Below, piece by piece: positions 11,906-23,053 of a stretch of DNA of 64,000 bases. The notes beneath the pieces are model-generated. The model worked only from the letters and a program-made list of their open reading frames with translations, ran no database searches and was not told the origin of the DNA. The translations under genes were made by a program, and so were the position numbers. Source of the stretch: Ottelia alismoides (Eukaryota > Streptophyta > Magnoliopsida > Alismatales > Hydrocharitaceae); assembly GCA_037367405.1 (NCBI GenBank), contig JAZKJV010006950.1, forward strand, positions 496,001 through 560,000, in the 5' to 3' direction. Each line of letters begins with the position of its first letter. Position 1 is the first letter of the stretch.

Positions 11906-11940
11906 CCCAACCCACTCCAACCCAGTATCCAAACAGGCCC
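11906..11940 (-). repeat. Right terminal inverted repeat of Harbinger
   Basis: The reverse complement begins GGGCCTGTTTGGATA and aligns with 6244-6278 at 28 of 35 bases. AAA, the duplicated target, follows immediately at 11941-11943. Confidence 0.9.
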
Positions 11941-13404
11941 AAAGGGTGCTCTACCATTGGGTGCAATTGGGTGTTTAAGAGAAAGCTTAGACCTGACGGA
12001 TCAATTGAAAAGTACAAAGCCAGATTAGTTGCCAAGGACTTTAGGCAAAAGGAAGGTATCAATTATTTTGATACCTATTCCCTTGTGACTAGGATGACCA
12101 CAATCCGGATGCTCATAGCATTGGCATCTGTATATGATCTCTCTATCCACCAGATGGATGTGAAGACCGCCTTCTTGCATGGCGATCTTGAGGAAGAGAT
12201 CTATATGGATCAACCTGATGGGCTTGTGACTCCTGGGAATGAGGGAAAGGTTTGCAAGCTTGTCAAATCCCTTTACGGATTGAAACAAGCACCAAAGCAG
12301 TGGAATGAAAAATTTGACAAGACTATTTTGTCATGTGGCTTTAAGGTTCATGAATCCGACAAGTGTGTCTATTCCAAGGTGAAAGGTGATGAGTGTATTG
12401 TCTTGTGCCTATATGTTGATGACATATTGTTGTTCGGATCACATATGAGGATTATTAATGAGACTAAGGCTTTTTTGAGTAGCAAGTTTGGGATGAAGGA
12501 CAGGGGTGTTGTTGATGTGATCTTGGGTCTCAAACTGACAAGGTCAGTTGATGGGATTGTAATTTCTCAATCTCACTATGTTGAGAAGGTACTTGAGAAA
12601 TTTGGATATCAAGATTGCAAAGCTGTAAGCACTCCTTTTGATTCACCCAAAACGCTGTTTAAGAATAAAAGTGGAGTACATGTAACCCAGCTAAGGTATT
12701 CACAAGTGATAGGAAGTTTAATGTATCTTGCAAATTGCACGAGACCTGATATTTCATTCTCGGTTGCAAAGCTAAGTAGATACACTAGTTGTCCTGACCG
12801 TACTCACTGGGAGGCTCTGGATCGAGTACTGAAGTACTTGAAGGGAACTATTTCCCTTAGTTTGCATTTTGGTAGACATCCTTCTGTACTAGAAGGATAC
12901 AGTGATGCAAGCTGGATAGGGAAAATAGAGGAGTCTGGGAGTAATGGTGTTACAGGGTATGTATTTACCCTTGGAGGCGGTGCAGTCTCCTGGAGGTCTG
13001 TGAAGCAGACCATTCTAGCTCGATCCACCTTTGAGGCCGAGCTGTGTGCTTTGGACACCACTGGAATTGATGTTGAATGGCTAAGGGAACTTCTGTCTGA
13101 AATTCCCATGGTAGGTCAGCCTATTCGTGCGATCTCGATACATTGTGATAATATGACCACAATTGACAAGATCAAGAGTTCAAAGTTCAATCAAAAAATA
13201 AGGAGACACATACAAATCAGACTTAAGACGTTAAGAGATTTGGTGTCTCGAGGAGTGTTGGCTGTGGATTTTGTTGGATCCAAAGACAACACGGCAGATC
13301 CTTTGACTAAGGGACTTGATAGATCTTTAGTCCTAAAGTCTAGGCTTGGGATGGGACTGAGACCCATTGGGAGTTCCTCTACAGTAGCAACCCAACCTAT
13401 CTGA
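11941..13404 (+). pseudogene. copia pol, 3' part (reverse transcriptase and RNase H)
   Basis: This continues the copia frame from 6243 in the same phase. The reverse transcriptase shows GCNWVFKRKLRPDGS, QMDVKTAFLHGDLEE and SLYGLKQAPKQW, and an intact YVDD box at 12412-12423. RNase H shows YSDASW (12901-12918), AELCAL and HCDN, followed by the usual copia C-terminal KDNTADPLTKGL. The segment is free of stops up to the TGA at 13402. An open frame reaches back into the Harbinger end but that part is not copia. Translation of this half is cut off from its start by the insertion. Confidence 0.93.
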
Positions 13405-13932
13405 GTGGAGATCCCACAAAGTAGGTTCAATGTGGTAATAACAAGCTATTTGGAGAACTGGTTGGCACTCTAATCTAAATGCGTAAGCATGAGTGTCCTA
13501 TCACTGGAAGCCTGAGTGTCGTTTAAGCTGCAAGTTTAGGAAGAGCGTAGGTTCTGAATGGGTTCAAGCCTTTGGGCAGGATGTTAGCAGTGCATCCTTG
13601 GAGAACGCCACCCATGTGAGTTTTACTGTGGGCTGCAGTTAAAGGAAGAGGGTCTTTCCTGAATACACTCATAAAACAGGATAAGGGTGCATGGCCTTTA
13701 AGAGCACCAACCCTGAAGATTGTACCAAGAACAACGCTTTGTTGTTTCTACCGTATACTTTAACACTAAGGTCTGAAGTTCAAAACGTAGTTCACTTTGT
13801 TTCTGTTATAGTGAAAGTAGTAAACTCAGGTAGAGGTTCAAACCGGAAGGTACCTTTACTGAAAACAAAGTGTGGGCAGCCGAAAGAAGTCTCTTAAATC
13901 CTTTTGAATCTCTTTTTCAAATTGGAGAATTC

Positions 13933-13941
13933 GTGGGGGAT
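13933..13941 (+). promoter_or_regulatory. Polypurine tract of the copia element
   Basis: GTGGGGGAT lies directly before the 3' LTR, the expected position for plus-strand priming. Between the pol stop and this tract (13405-13932) I see only non-coding 3' sequence. Confidence 0.8.
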
Positions 13942-14974
13942 TGTTGTATTAAAATTTGTATTTAGGTTTTAATTAGAAAACCTATTAATTACAATTGGCA
14001 TTAATTTGGTTTCAATTGGGAAACCAAATGGTTTGGAGGGAAAGTTGGGAATTCCCAAATTTGAAACATGGTTGAGTTTGGGTTGAAGTTTAGTACCATA
14101 CCTTAGAGATCTAAACTTTTGGTGGACTTATATATGAGTCCACACCCAAGATCTTGTAGCAATAGTAGAGAGGAGGAATGGAGGACCACACACGCGCACG
14201 CGCGCTCTGCTCAGTCTCCGGCTCCGACTCCGGTTCGGGCTCGGGAGAGTCAATTCGGATCTCGGATCTCGATACTTTTGCTGCGGGTTTCATTTGGCTG
14301 ATCGATTAAATTAATCAAGCAGATTAATTTAATTTCGATCGCATTGGGAATCGGACTTGATCCAAACGGCTCAACTTAGCCGCAGTCTTGGAATTCGAAA
14401 GGACACGCCCGTTGAGGGGCGTTTTCGAAAATCGAAGGGACTGCACGCTAGGGCACGCGAGCTCTTTTTTTTATATCCCCCACCCGACGTCGTTTTCTTC
14501 ACTCGCAAGATAACTCTACCCACGGTCACTCTTGTTCTCTCTCGCGCATCTGCGACATGTTTCTTCTCGGCTGCAAGTTCTCAGATGTGCTTTCGAGGAC
14601 GGTCTCGTCGGTGTGCGCGGACGACGACCGTGAACCGTCATATCCTGGGAGCGGATCGCCAGTACCCAACGCACTGGTATTGTGGGGCGAAATCCTCTCT
14701 AAGGACAGTCCATTTCATGGACGCTTCGGTGATATCTAACCTTATCTTTCATGTATTTTGTTTGCCGTAGTTTATTTATTGCTTGCCCTTTTCTAGATCA
14801 TGCCCATTTGTTTGTTTCTGTCTGATTAATCGGTTCTGGTTTGCTTATTGTAATGGGATAATGGATTGGATTTGCACGTTATTAATCTTAATAATCTGTA
14901 GTATTGATCTGTCAATCCATTGGAATCCGTTTGATTACTGTTTAATACATGCTTGGTTTATCCTGTTAACAACA
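13942..14974 (+). repeat. 3' LTR of the copia element
   Basis: 1033 bp, co-linear with 2620-3639 with small indels (for example around 14195 and 14260). It ends TTAACAACA and is followed by the target duplication ATAGG. Confidence 0.93.
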
Positions 14975-14979
14975 ATAGG

Positions 14980-16561
14980 TAGAAGGGTAAGTTCTGCGGT
15001 AGAAGAGGTGATGATTTGGTTTTGTATGTGGAGTCGAAATAGCAGAGAAATCATTCGGGGAGAAGAAACAGTCGAGAAATAAAGAGAAAACAAGGAAGGC
15101 AGGAAGAGGACGAAGAGAGGCAGGAGGATATTGTAACTGTAGATTCCATCCAGAGTTGTGGAGCTACAAGTTGCCACTCTGATTATGGCCTCGAGCAGCG
15201 TGGCAGAAAGCGTTTTGAAGCTGAAACAGCAACCTTCACGAAGGGAGCCGCGGCGACGTGGAAGAGACCACCTTGGATCACGTCGGAGGCTCATCTTCCC
15301 TCAAGGTCGACCACGTCGAACTCTCCCCTGGATAGGAGGCTGAGCTGGAATCTCTCCTATTGGACGACGGATAAAAGAAAATGGAAGAAAGAGAAGAGAA
15401 TAAAAGGAAGAACATGGAGGAGTTAGAAAAGAGGAGGTGGCGGCATGGATGGAAAGTTGGAGTAGAGAATGAGGTAAAAGAAATAAAAAATAAAATAAAA
15501 ATTAAGTAGGCTACTTAAAATAATAAAAGAAGAAGTGAAAAGAAAATAGAAAAAAATCAACATGAATAATGGAGATCCAAATGAGATCAATATTTTTATG
15601 TAGATCTCAAATGCAAAATAAAAAAATATGGGCATCAAAATATTTTTGGAATGCATTTTAAACATTTAATATGCAAATTTTATGCTTTTATTTTTTTGGA
15701 TTTTTAATTAAAAGATAGATAAAAATAAAAATAAAACAAAATACTAGAAATAAAATAAAATACAAATATATTTTTTCAGACTCTGCATATTAAAAAAATT
15801 AAAATAAAAATCAAGAAGGGAAAAGTGTGTACATTATATACAAAGTCACAACACACCTTTTTCTATGATTTTTAGATTTTTTTGGGATTTTAAATTTTAT
15901 GCATTTTATTAAAACATAAAATAAAGAAAAGAAATAAAAAAGAGTTAAATATATACATGAAATAATAAAACAAAATTAGTGAATATGTACAAGATATAAT
16001 TAGGTCTCAAAACAAACACTTTATAAACGAGCTCCAATTTTAATGTAATCACTTTCATTTGGATAGATAATAAATAACTTGAACTATAAAAGTGAGTTTC
16101 GCGACTTTGGAGTTCAAATGGAGCGAGAATTCAGCCGAGAAGTTGTACTTTACAGCTTTTTTGGTTCAAGATCTAAAAGTATTTTATTCAAGGTGGGAAT
16201 TATTTTTTATTTTTGTATTTTTATATATATTTTATATACAAGTTAGAAGAAGAACTAAGTCAAAAGGAGCTAGTATGAAGTTATTAAAAATCTAGGAAGA
16301 ATGAGTTTTCTGCATGTGAATATATACACACTTTCAGCTCTTTATTTTGTAGTTTTTATTTTGAAATATTTCATTAATTTATTTACAAGATAAATATACA
16401 ATATTAATCTATTTTTATTAATAGTTGTAGTTTTAAATTTATTGAATTTGAGGCCATTTATTTGGTGTTTGTTCAGGGATTCAAGCTAAGATTAGTATAG
16501 TAAGATGATGAATCATGGATCATCAAGCACAACCTGGGTTAAGTCTTGAACAGAATATCAT
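14980..16561. other. Non-coding AT-rich flank
   Basis: 14980-15430 is purine-rich and continues the DNA interrupted by the copia element. 15470-16560 is very AT-rich with A- and T-runs and no credible coding frame. Confidence 0.55.
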
Positions 16562-16691
16562 GTGACATCCGGTTCCGAATAAATTTTGATTTGCAATCAG
16601 TGGATAAATCTGGGTTTATTAATATTAATTGAATATTAATTGAACATTTAGATCTTTAATTGAGTTGGGTCCGTGTTATTCGGATCACGTC
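16562..16691 (+). repeat. LTR-like tail, related to 20400-20494
   Basis: GATAAATCTGGGTTTATT and TTATTCGGATC occur here and again at 20419-20494 in the same order. The start TGTGACATCCGGTTCCGAAT is a loose inverted match to the end TTATTCGGATCACGTCA. It resembles the 3' terminus of the element ending at 50068. Confidence 0.5.
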
Positions 16692-17990
16692 AAGTATAAC
16701 AGTGGATGCTCGAAATCATCAACCAATCTACTACGATGCAGGTGCTTTGCCTGCCACACATGCAAAGAACAAAAGAATGTCAACAATTGTTGCATACAAT
16801 CCAATATATTAAAAATAACAGGTACTTTAGTGGTTTCAAAAGAAAGCAAATAGATAGACGTTGATATTTAAAAATAACCTATTTGCGTGAAAAATGATTT
16901 TCAAGATGCTCTATATGTAAATTCAATGTTCACCCATCATCCCATAACCTTCAATATATAATATTTTCACATTTTGATTAATGACCCATATGTAGGTTAT
17001 TGTCCCTTTATCACTTAGAGATCATGTTGATGAATCTTGGTATTGAGGATGATGAGTTTCTGATATTATCTTTAAATCTGGCTAATTTCTCAAGTCCAGT
17101 GGATAGTATGTGGTCTTAGTGTGTCCTCACACTATAACTTTAAAGCGTGAAGAGTACCTTAGGATTGGTGAGCCTCTGTAGGCATGTGTGGAATGTAATG
17201 CATCCTACTAAATTCCTAACACGTCCACTAGATTATCTTATCACTCATAGTAGCAGTTCTAAGATCTGATTAATTGTTGAAGATTGATGATTGATGATCA
17301 ATGATGATTCTGTACCAAACACAATTGTAGCCAACTCAACTGTAACCAATCTCAACTTTAGCCAAACTCAATTGTAACACACTCCAAGATCAACTGTAAC
17401 TCCTCACCAAGACCTATTGACGGAACGGTAACCAAAACTCAAACGATGAGGTAGTCTCCTAAGAGACTTTTCTCTCTCGCCCTTTATGCGGAAGTGTAGT
17501 GCAGTAGAGGGCTAGGCTACTCCCAAACTACGCCCCTGACACGGGTGGGAGAAACTCTCCGGATGAGTTACTCCAAAAATCAGCTCGTCCAGTATAGGTT
17601 AACGAGCTCGTAAGAAAAATTAAAACTGATGCCCCCTAGCCGAGATACCCTAAGAACAGAGGGTCAGCAGAACTGGTCAAAAGTCAAGATCCCAACGAGG
17701 CGTAAAAACACTACAAGCTCATTTAAAACCGTAAAAAGAACTGGGATCCTAGACCCGTGCACTTGGCAACCTATCTCCAGCCCAGTAGAGGGTCACCGCG
17801 CCCTCGCACGGTCAGGTGTAAGAGTCACCATGGCCGACAATCATTAACTACTATCATTGATTCCCAACATTTTCATTGGCTTGACTGATTATTTCATTCT
17901 CAATTCTTTATGTGGTTAACTATATATATAGGTCTTTTGGTTAACAATCTTATTGATTACTTTAGTTTTATGGTCAACGGTCTTATTGAT
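16692..17990 (+). repeat. Dispersed LTR-like repeat, copy 1
   Basis: Co-linear with 45850-47230. Shared landmarks, in order, are CAATCTACT.TGATGCA, ATAACAGGTA, GTGGTCTT with CCTCACACTAT, GTAGGCAT, the AACTGTAACCAA repeats, and a block around GGGTCACCGC/GTCACCATG.CCG. No protein-coding frame is conserved between the two copies, so it is probably non-coding LTR DNA. AACTCAACTGTAACC-type words are repeated near 17320-17400. Confidence 0.65.
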
Positions 17991-18112
17991 AGTGATTTAT
18001 AGATAGTATAGTATACCTAACGGATGATTTTTGCAGTAGATAGACCACATATTATGCAATATTGTTGTCACATCAACCAATAAATAAATTCCGGCTTCTT
18101 GATTATAGAATT

Positions 18113-18650
18113 TAATGGACATATACTAATGCTTCTAGTTTGGATTTTTTTACCGAAGTAATTAGCTCAAGGGCAGCTCTAAACCCAGAACTCCCAACTA
18201 CAAAGGGAACAAGTAAACATAGCCAAATGGGTAATGACATGGCAAAGTAAGGACTTGCGGAGCCACATCATGGATCCTAAATTGATTGGAAAGATTAGTC
18301 CGGCACCATTCAAGAAGTATGGAGATGCTGCAGAGAAATGCTTGGCTGAATATGGGGTTGGCAGACCATCAACAATGGGTAGGCAGACCATCAATGGGAG
18401 ATGTCCTGTAGAATCTCGAGTATGCTCTTTATTTTGAGGAAGGATCAGAACTTGCTGATCCGGATGAAAACAGCATGAATCATGAATCATGGTCCTGGCA
18501 TTTAATTGGCACCTCTCCAACTTCTTGATACCACAGACGACAGTTAACATGGTGAAGGGTACCTCCAGTACAAATGAAGATACTGAAGAAACTAATACTA
18601 GTACAGTGTTTTCTCAATCGGTGAATCCACGAGGATGACAAGTGAAATTA
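18113..18650 (+). pseudogene. Receptor-like kinase C-terminal fragment (CrRLK1L type)
   Basis: Read in short frames, this encodes the end of a plant receptor-kinase domain: EVISSRAALNPELP, EQVNIAKWVMTWQSKD, MDPKLIGKISPAPFKKYG, then the subdomain XI signature AEKCLAEYGVGRPS followed by NLEYALYFEEGSE. This wording is typical of the FERONIA/HERK (CrRLK1L) family. It is broken by a frameshift before position 18215, by a 22-bp tandem duplication (18360-18381 repeated from 18382), and by a stop in place of the conserved Trp before NLEYAL. No extracellular or membrane part is seen. It lies between segments of a dispersed LTR-like repeat, so it may have been captured or be an old gene relic. Confidence 0.8.
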
Positions 18651-20039
18651 CTTCTCTGTAGAAAACAACACGAGTGAAGAAGCAAAAGGGGCTTCTTGTC
18701 GAAAAGGTTCTGCATTACCATGCATTTATGAAAACGATTCCTTTTTTATTGGTTCCAACTATTCGAAGGCATGAAATATTAATCACCTAAAGGATATTTC
18801 CAAATTAATGATGCAAAATATAAAAATTACATGAACTTGACTTCCATAAAATATTATATATTAGAATCAACTTCCTGGCATCCTAAAATATCCATTCATA
18901 AAATTGTATATCATTCCATTGCATTCATTTTTCTTTTATTTGATAAAAGAAAAGAACATTATACATCCATGGAACCCATCATAAACCATCAGAAGGAAGG
19001 AAATATCTTAGACGGTTTTAAAAATGAAAATTTGGCAGAGCTATAAAGTCAGGGCCCTGAAACAATGGTCTTTAGATTTTGGAAGTTTACATAGAGATCG
19101 AGGTTTGAATTTTGAACATCAGAATTGATTAAGAGCTGAAATGTAAGGATTTTGAATGTTTAGGGATTTTGCAATAGGCTAGCTATCTAGAAGTCCATGT
19201 GGGATTACAACAGGAATTTACTATAGACCTAGAACACATTTCTGTCCATTTCTATAGGACTCCATAGATATTATTATCATCATCAAAATACCAGTACTTC
19301 GCTCATCATTCTGGTATTGGCAGTACTTCGTTTATCGCTCTACTATTGGTATACTCTTCATCAGTGATGAGTCATTCTTGAAGTTCGAAAAAAAACAAAT
19401 ATTGAGAATCCTGAAGAATGTGTATAGCAAATAAAGAAAAAGCATGCCTCGATAGCAGGTGAAATCTCCCGTTTATCAAGGAACCAACCAAACAATATCA
19501 GGAGCATAGTTTTCAGACGACGACCTATTAACAGTACTAACAATAACAGTACTTTTTATTTGAATATAATTAATGTATCCAAGAGCATAAATGGAAGCAA
19601 AGAGGGAGGTCTTAGATTTGGAGATCAGAATAACATGCACAGTAATTCCAAGATCATCAACAGCAGCAGCAGAATGCTGCACTGGAGCAAAAATTGGAGA
19701 AGACAGATGCTGCCTAGCCGCTTCTCTAGGACTGCAGCAAGATGGAAGATAGTTGCTGGGCTTCCAAGGGCGGTAGTGTTAGTAACTGCACTGTGGCATG
19801 GATCGAAGTTGTAGATTAAGCACCCTTCGACTAAAATTTGTAGAGGATAGAGAGAGAAGGGAGGAAGAAGGGGTCTCGGTTGGAACTTTTGCAGAGAAAT
19901 GAGAAAGAGATTTGGGGGAAAATTGGAGGAAAGAAAGAGGTGAAAAGACTCTTCACGTTGGAAGAATGGGGGCCATTTGTCCACTTGAAATGACATCAGC
20001 AAGCTGTTGTCAGCTGGTTGATGTCACAATAGTCACAAT
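18651..20039. other. No gene recognised
   Basis: AT-rich with short frames only. A small GCAGCA cluster occurs at 19660-19680. Purine-rich DNA at 19840-19960 resembles the stretch at 49150-49230 in the other LTR-like copy. Confidence 0.5.
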
Positions 20040-20494
20040 AACATTATAATATATTATTTTCAATTTGTATTTTTTTTGCAAATCTCAAAGTCTTCCATAT
20101 TTGCACCTTATACTTCTGATTTTGATGTATAATAGCTCGTTTCGATCGTCTCTATATGACGATCAAGATGAATATAATATTCATATACTTTAGATCGGGT
20201 ATGAATTCTCAAGATACGATTTTTGATTTGTGACTAAATATTGTGATTTTAAATTATCAAACGATCTCCGATTGACGAACGATCGATTCCGTTTTTTTGT
20301 GGTTTCGATTTCTTTTGTGGTTTTCAATTTGCGCCGAATTTTTCTGATGACACACTTCTCGAGGCGATCGATTTTCGATTGATTGCGACCGAATAATGTT
20401 TGATTTGTGATCAACAGATAAATCTGGGTTTATTCAATATTAATATTAATTGATCATTCAGGTATTTAATCAAGTTGGGTTCGGGTTATTCGGA
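20040..20494 (+). repeat. LTR-like tail of the dispersed repeat, copy 1
   Basis: It resembles 49560-50068 in layout: a T-rich start, ATCAAACGATCTCCGATTGACGAACGATCGAT-like wording (20250-20290 against 49790-49820), and an end GGGTTCGGGTTATTCGGATC matching 50038-50060. It stops before the terminal ..TGTCA. Confidence 0.6.
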
Positions 20495-21220
20495 TCCATA
20501 TGCCACATATCATAATTACCATGTGTTGGAAAATTTTCCTACTATGGAGAGCATATGGAATGCAAGAAATACTCTGCTAGGAGGTGTCTTGTTGCTTGAG
20601 ATTCATCATATTAAAGCTTCTGTGGAACATTCTGGTGGAGTTCTTCTTATGTTCATATGTAGCTTTCAAAAAAGTCTACATGTCATGAGCAATCGTATAA
20701 TAGATCAGACCATCTGTAATTCTGTCAAAGATGTTGACCATGATCCAGGAGCTCATCATCCCATCGTCTTCTGCTCATGTGGTATACCTGCATATCTTGG
20801 CAGCAAGTTCTGACTCAAGAAAAATATGCTCCTTGTTGTATCCTAACACAATTATCAGACATTCGCGGCTATTTGGCGTAGTTAGCCCGGCTCTCAACCA
20901 ACTTGGGGATTGAAACGAACGAGGGTATGTGGGCACTCCCACCCTCGTATTCCTTGAATGTCACTTCTAATTTCGATACCTCGGATTACGGCGTCAGGCC
21001 TGCCTCCAGAGAAGTATGATAAATGATAAACACTTAGATCATACCACGACAGAAATGATCAAAACTCACCAATAACTAATCGGATGGAACGAGATATCAC
21101 TAGAACCTATAGGGGTTTTATTAGAGCTCGTAGGGGTTAAGGGACTTGAAAGAGGCTTGCTGGTGGTAGTGGGAGATTTTTTTTATTGTATAGTGGGAGA
21201 TTATTTAGTAGATAAAAACT
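20495..21220. other. No gene recognised
   Basis: The longest frame, across 20475-20813, has no recognisable domain. A short hairpin with CGAGGGT/ACCCTCG arms lies at about 20920-20949. Confidence 0.5.
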
Positions 21221-22305
21221 TGTTATCCTTGATTGGAGAATGAGAAGATGAAATAATGACATGTTTATTCATTTGGACATAAGGCTCTCTTATATAGAGA
21301 TGAGAAACCCATAGGAAAAATTATCTAATAGATACAAAAGAAATAGAGAAATACATAAAAAATAAAACAATATATAAATAACACTTAACACTCCCCCTCA
21401 ATATGGAACATAGATGCCAATCATGCTCAACTTGGAACAACACCTCTAGAATGAACCTCTGGCTAGGGGCTTGGTGGAAACATCTTTTTATGTTCTGCTA
21501 AAATGATGTGGGAAGCAAAGATAAAGCTCTTTTAAATCATGTCTCGTGTATAACGGCGATCTACCTCAATGTGTTTTTGTCTCATGGAAATCCGGATCAT
21601 TTGCAATAAAAAGTGCAGCATGGTCATCATGTTGTAACTGCATGGGAAGAGGTGTGTCAATAACTAAGTCCGTTACAACAGATCTGACCGACATCATCTC
21701 AGTGCTCCCATGCGCTATAGCTCCACACTCGAACTCAACACTAGATCTAGCAACCACGGTCTAGTTCTTGCTTTTCCATGAGACCAAAGAACTTCCTAAG
21801 AAACCGCAAAGCCAGAGGTAGATTTCATGTCCTTGGGGCATCTTGTGTAATTAGCATATCTACGCGTTGTGATGGTAAAGGATGCCCCTCTACTAAATAG
21901 CAATCATATACATGGAGAAGAATTTAGATACCTCAGAATCATGTAGATCGCAACCATATGAGCATGTCTTAGTTGATCCATAAACTAGTTGACTTTGTTC
22001 ACTGTAAAGGAGATATCTTGCTCGGTAATAGTCATGTAGAGGAGCTTCCCAACAAGCTCCACATATCTCCTCTTGTCCACCACCCATGTATCATCATCGT
22101 ATAACTTTATGTTGGGATCCATGGGAGTAGTGGTAGGTTTGCAATCTATCATCCATGTCTCTGAGAGGACATATATAACATACTTCCTTTGTGTCATCAC
22201 AAGATCCAACTGACTCGTGGCAAACACAAGCCCAAGGAAGTAATATAATTCGCCAAGGTCTTTGAAGATAAATTGATATCTAAGGAACTCTGTAGCCTTA
22301 CTAAT
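21221..22305 (-). mobile_element. copia fragment A (3' LTR, RNase H, end of RT)
   Basis: The minus-strand 3' LTR (21221-21390, TG..CA) is followed inward by a polypurine tract (rc of CTCCCCCTCAA). Remnants of copia RNase H follow (MVARSSVEFECGAIAHGS at about 21757; LQHDDHAALFIAN). The end of the reverse transcriptase comes next (MTQRKYVIYVLSETW, KLLYMTITEQDISF at 21985-22200). The element is cut at 22306 by the LTR of fragment B; no 5' half is present. Stops and frameshifts are frequent. Confidence 0.82.
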
Positions 22306-22538
22306 TGTGGAGAGAAAATAATGAGTTTTTTATTCATGAGGCCCTAGGGTTCTTTTATATATAGGAAAAACATATTTGAAAAATTACATAATGTAGATAA
22401 AAAGAAATGAAAATAAATAGAATGAATAAAAGGTAACTAATATCTCAACACTCCCTCTCAAGCTGGAGCATAGATATCAATCATGCTTAACTTGGAACAA
22501 AATCTCTAGAATGGCCCCCTATCTAAGGCCTTGGTGAT
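22306..22538 (-). mobile_element. copia fragment B, outer part (3' LTR and tract)
   Basis: LTR 22306-22450 (145 bp, TG..CA) with a TTTTATATATAGG stretch. The polypurine tract (rc of CTCCCTCTCAAGC) and the start of the 3' region follow. The sequence breaks at 22538 where a non-autonomous LTR element is inserted, and resumes at 28254. Confidence 0.8.
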
Positions 22539-22787
22539 TGTTGGAGTATTTGGTTGTGCGCCATATAAGTTGTAAAGGGTAAATGGATCCTGGAGAAGAT
22601 CCATTTACCCCATTCAGCTATTTAGTCAACATTGTCCAGTGGTGGGACTTGGAGGCTCTGAGGAGGCTATATAAGGAGCCCCAGACCTCCTGTATCCATT
22701 GAGAGAAAAGCAATAGAAGCATATGCCCCTTTGAGGGCTTCTCCCGTGGTTTCATCCAGCTTCTCACGGAGTAGGGTTCCACGTTAA
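22539..22787 (+). repeat. N2 5' LTR, first part
   Basis: Starts TGTTGGAGTATTTGG and carries a CTATATAAGGAGCCCC TATA region. It ends at CACGTTAA where N1 begins, and forms a near-perfect inverted repeat with 22788-23038. Confidence 0.88.
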
Positions 22788-23038
22788 GATTTAACGTGGA
22801 ACCCTACTCTGTGAGGAGGGGGATGAAACCACGGGAGAAGCCCTCAAAGGGGTGTATTATGCATTGCACTTTCTTAATGGTTACAGGAGGTATGGGGCTC
22901 CTTATATAGTCTCCACAGAGCCTCCAAGTCCCAACACTAGACGATGTGGGACTAAACACATGGATGGGGTAAATATATCTTCTCCAAGATCCATTTACTC
23001 TGCTACAACTCATGGTGCAAACAACGAATACTCCAACA
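22788..23038 (-). repeat. N1 3' LTR (shortened)
   Basis: On the minus strand it starts TGTTGGAGTATTCG, then reads through the same TATA region to AACGTGGAACC on the plus strand. It is missing the terminal 65 bp seen at 25339-25403. Confidence 0.88.
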
Positions 23039-23053
23039 CTCCCCCTCAAGCTG
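23039..23053 (-). promoter_or_regulatory. Polypurine tract of N1
   Basis: The minus strand reads CAGCTTGAGGGGGAG immediately before the LTR start TGTTGG. Confidence 0.85.

Larger units (their letters stand above)
6244..11940 (+). mobile_element. PIF/Harbinger DNA transposon
   Basis: The 5697-bp element has terminal inverted repeats starting GGGCTCGTTTGG and, reading the other end inward, GGGCCTGTTTGG. It is flanked by the 3-bp direct repeat AAA (6241-6243, 11941-11943), as expected for Harbinger elements. It sits inside a codon-aligned position of the copia pol gene, and the copia frame resumes in phase after it. It encodes a Myb/SANT-like protein, an IS5-like DDE transposase and a GRF zinc-finger protein, all on the plus strand. 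I see no internal stop or frameshift in any of the three, so the element may be or may recently have been autonomous. Confidence 0.94.
2620..14974 (+). mobile_element. Ty1/copia LTR retrotransposon with nested Harbinger
   Basis: Two directly repeated LTRs (2620-3639 and 13942-14974), each starting TGTTGTATT and ending TTAACAACA, bracket gag-pol coding sequence in the copia order: gag, protease, integrase, reverse transcriptase, RNase H. The 5-bp target duplication ATAGG sits at 2615-2619 and 14975-14979. A polypurine tract lies immediately before the 3' LTR. No canonical initiator-Met primer-binding site follows the 5' LTR; positions 3640-3660 do not match TGGTATCAGAGC. Without the 5697-bp Harbinger insertion the element is about 6.7 kb. 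By eye the two LTRs differ at a few positions per hundred, so the insertion is not very recent. Three in-frame stops plus the insertion make it inactive. Confidence 0.95.

Noticed and set aside
11737..11940. N-terminal extension of the copia RT frame into the Harbinger end
   Set aside because: This stretch is the Harbinger terminal region; the open frame there is accidental.
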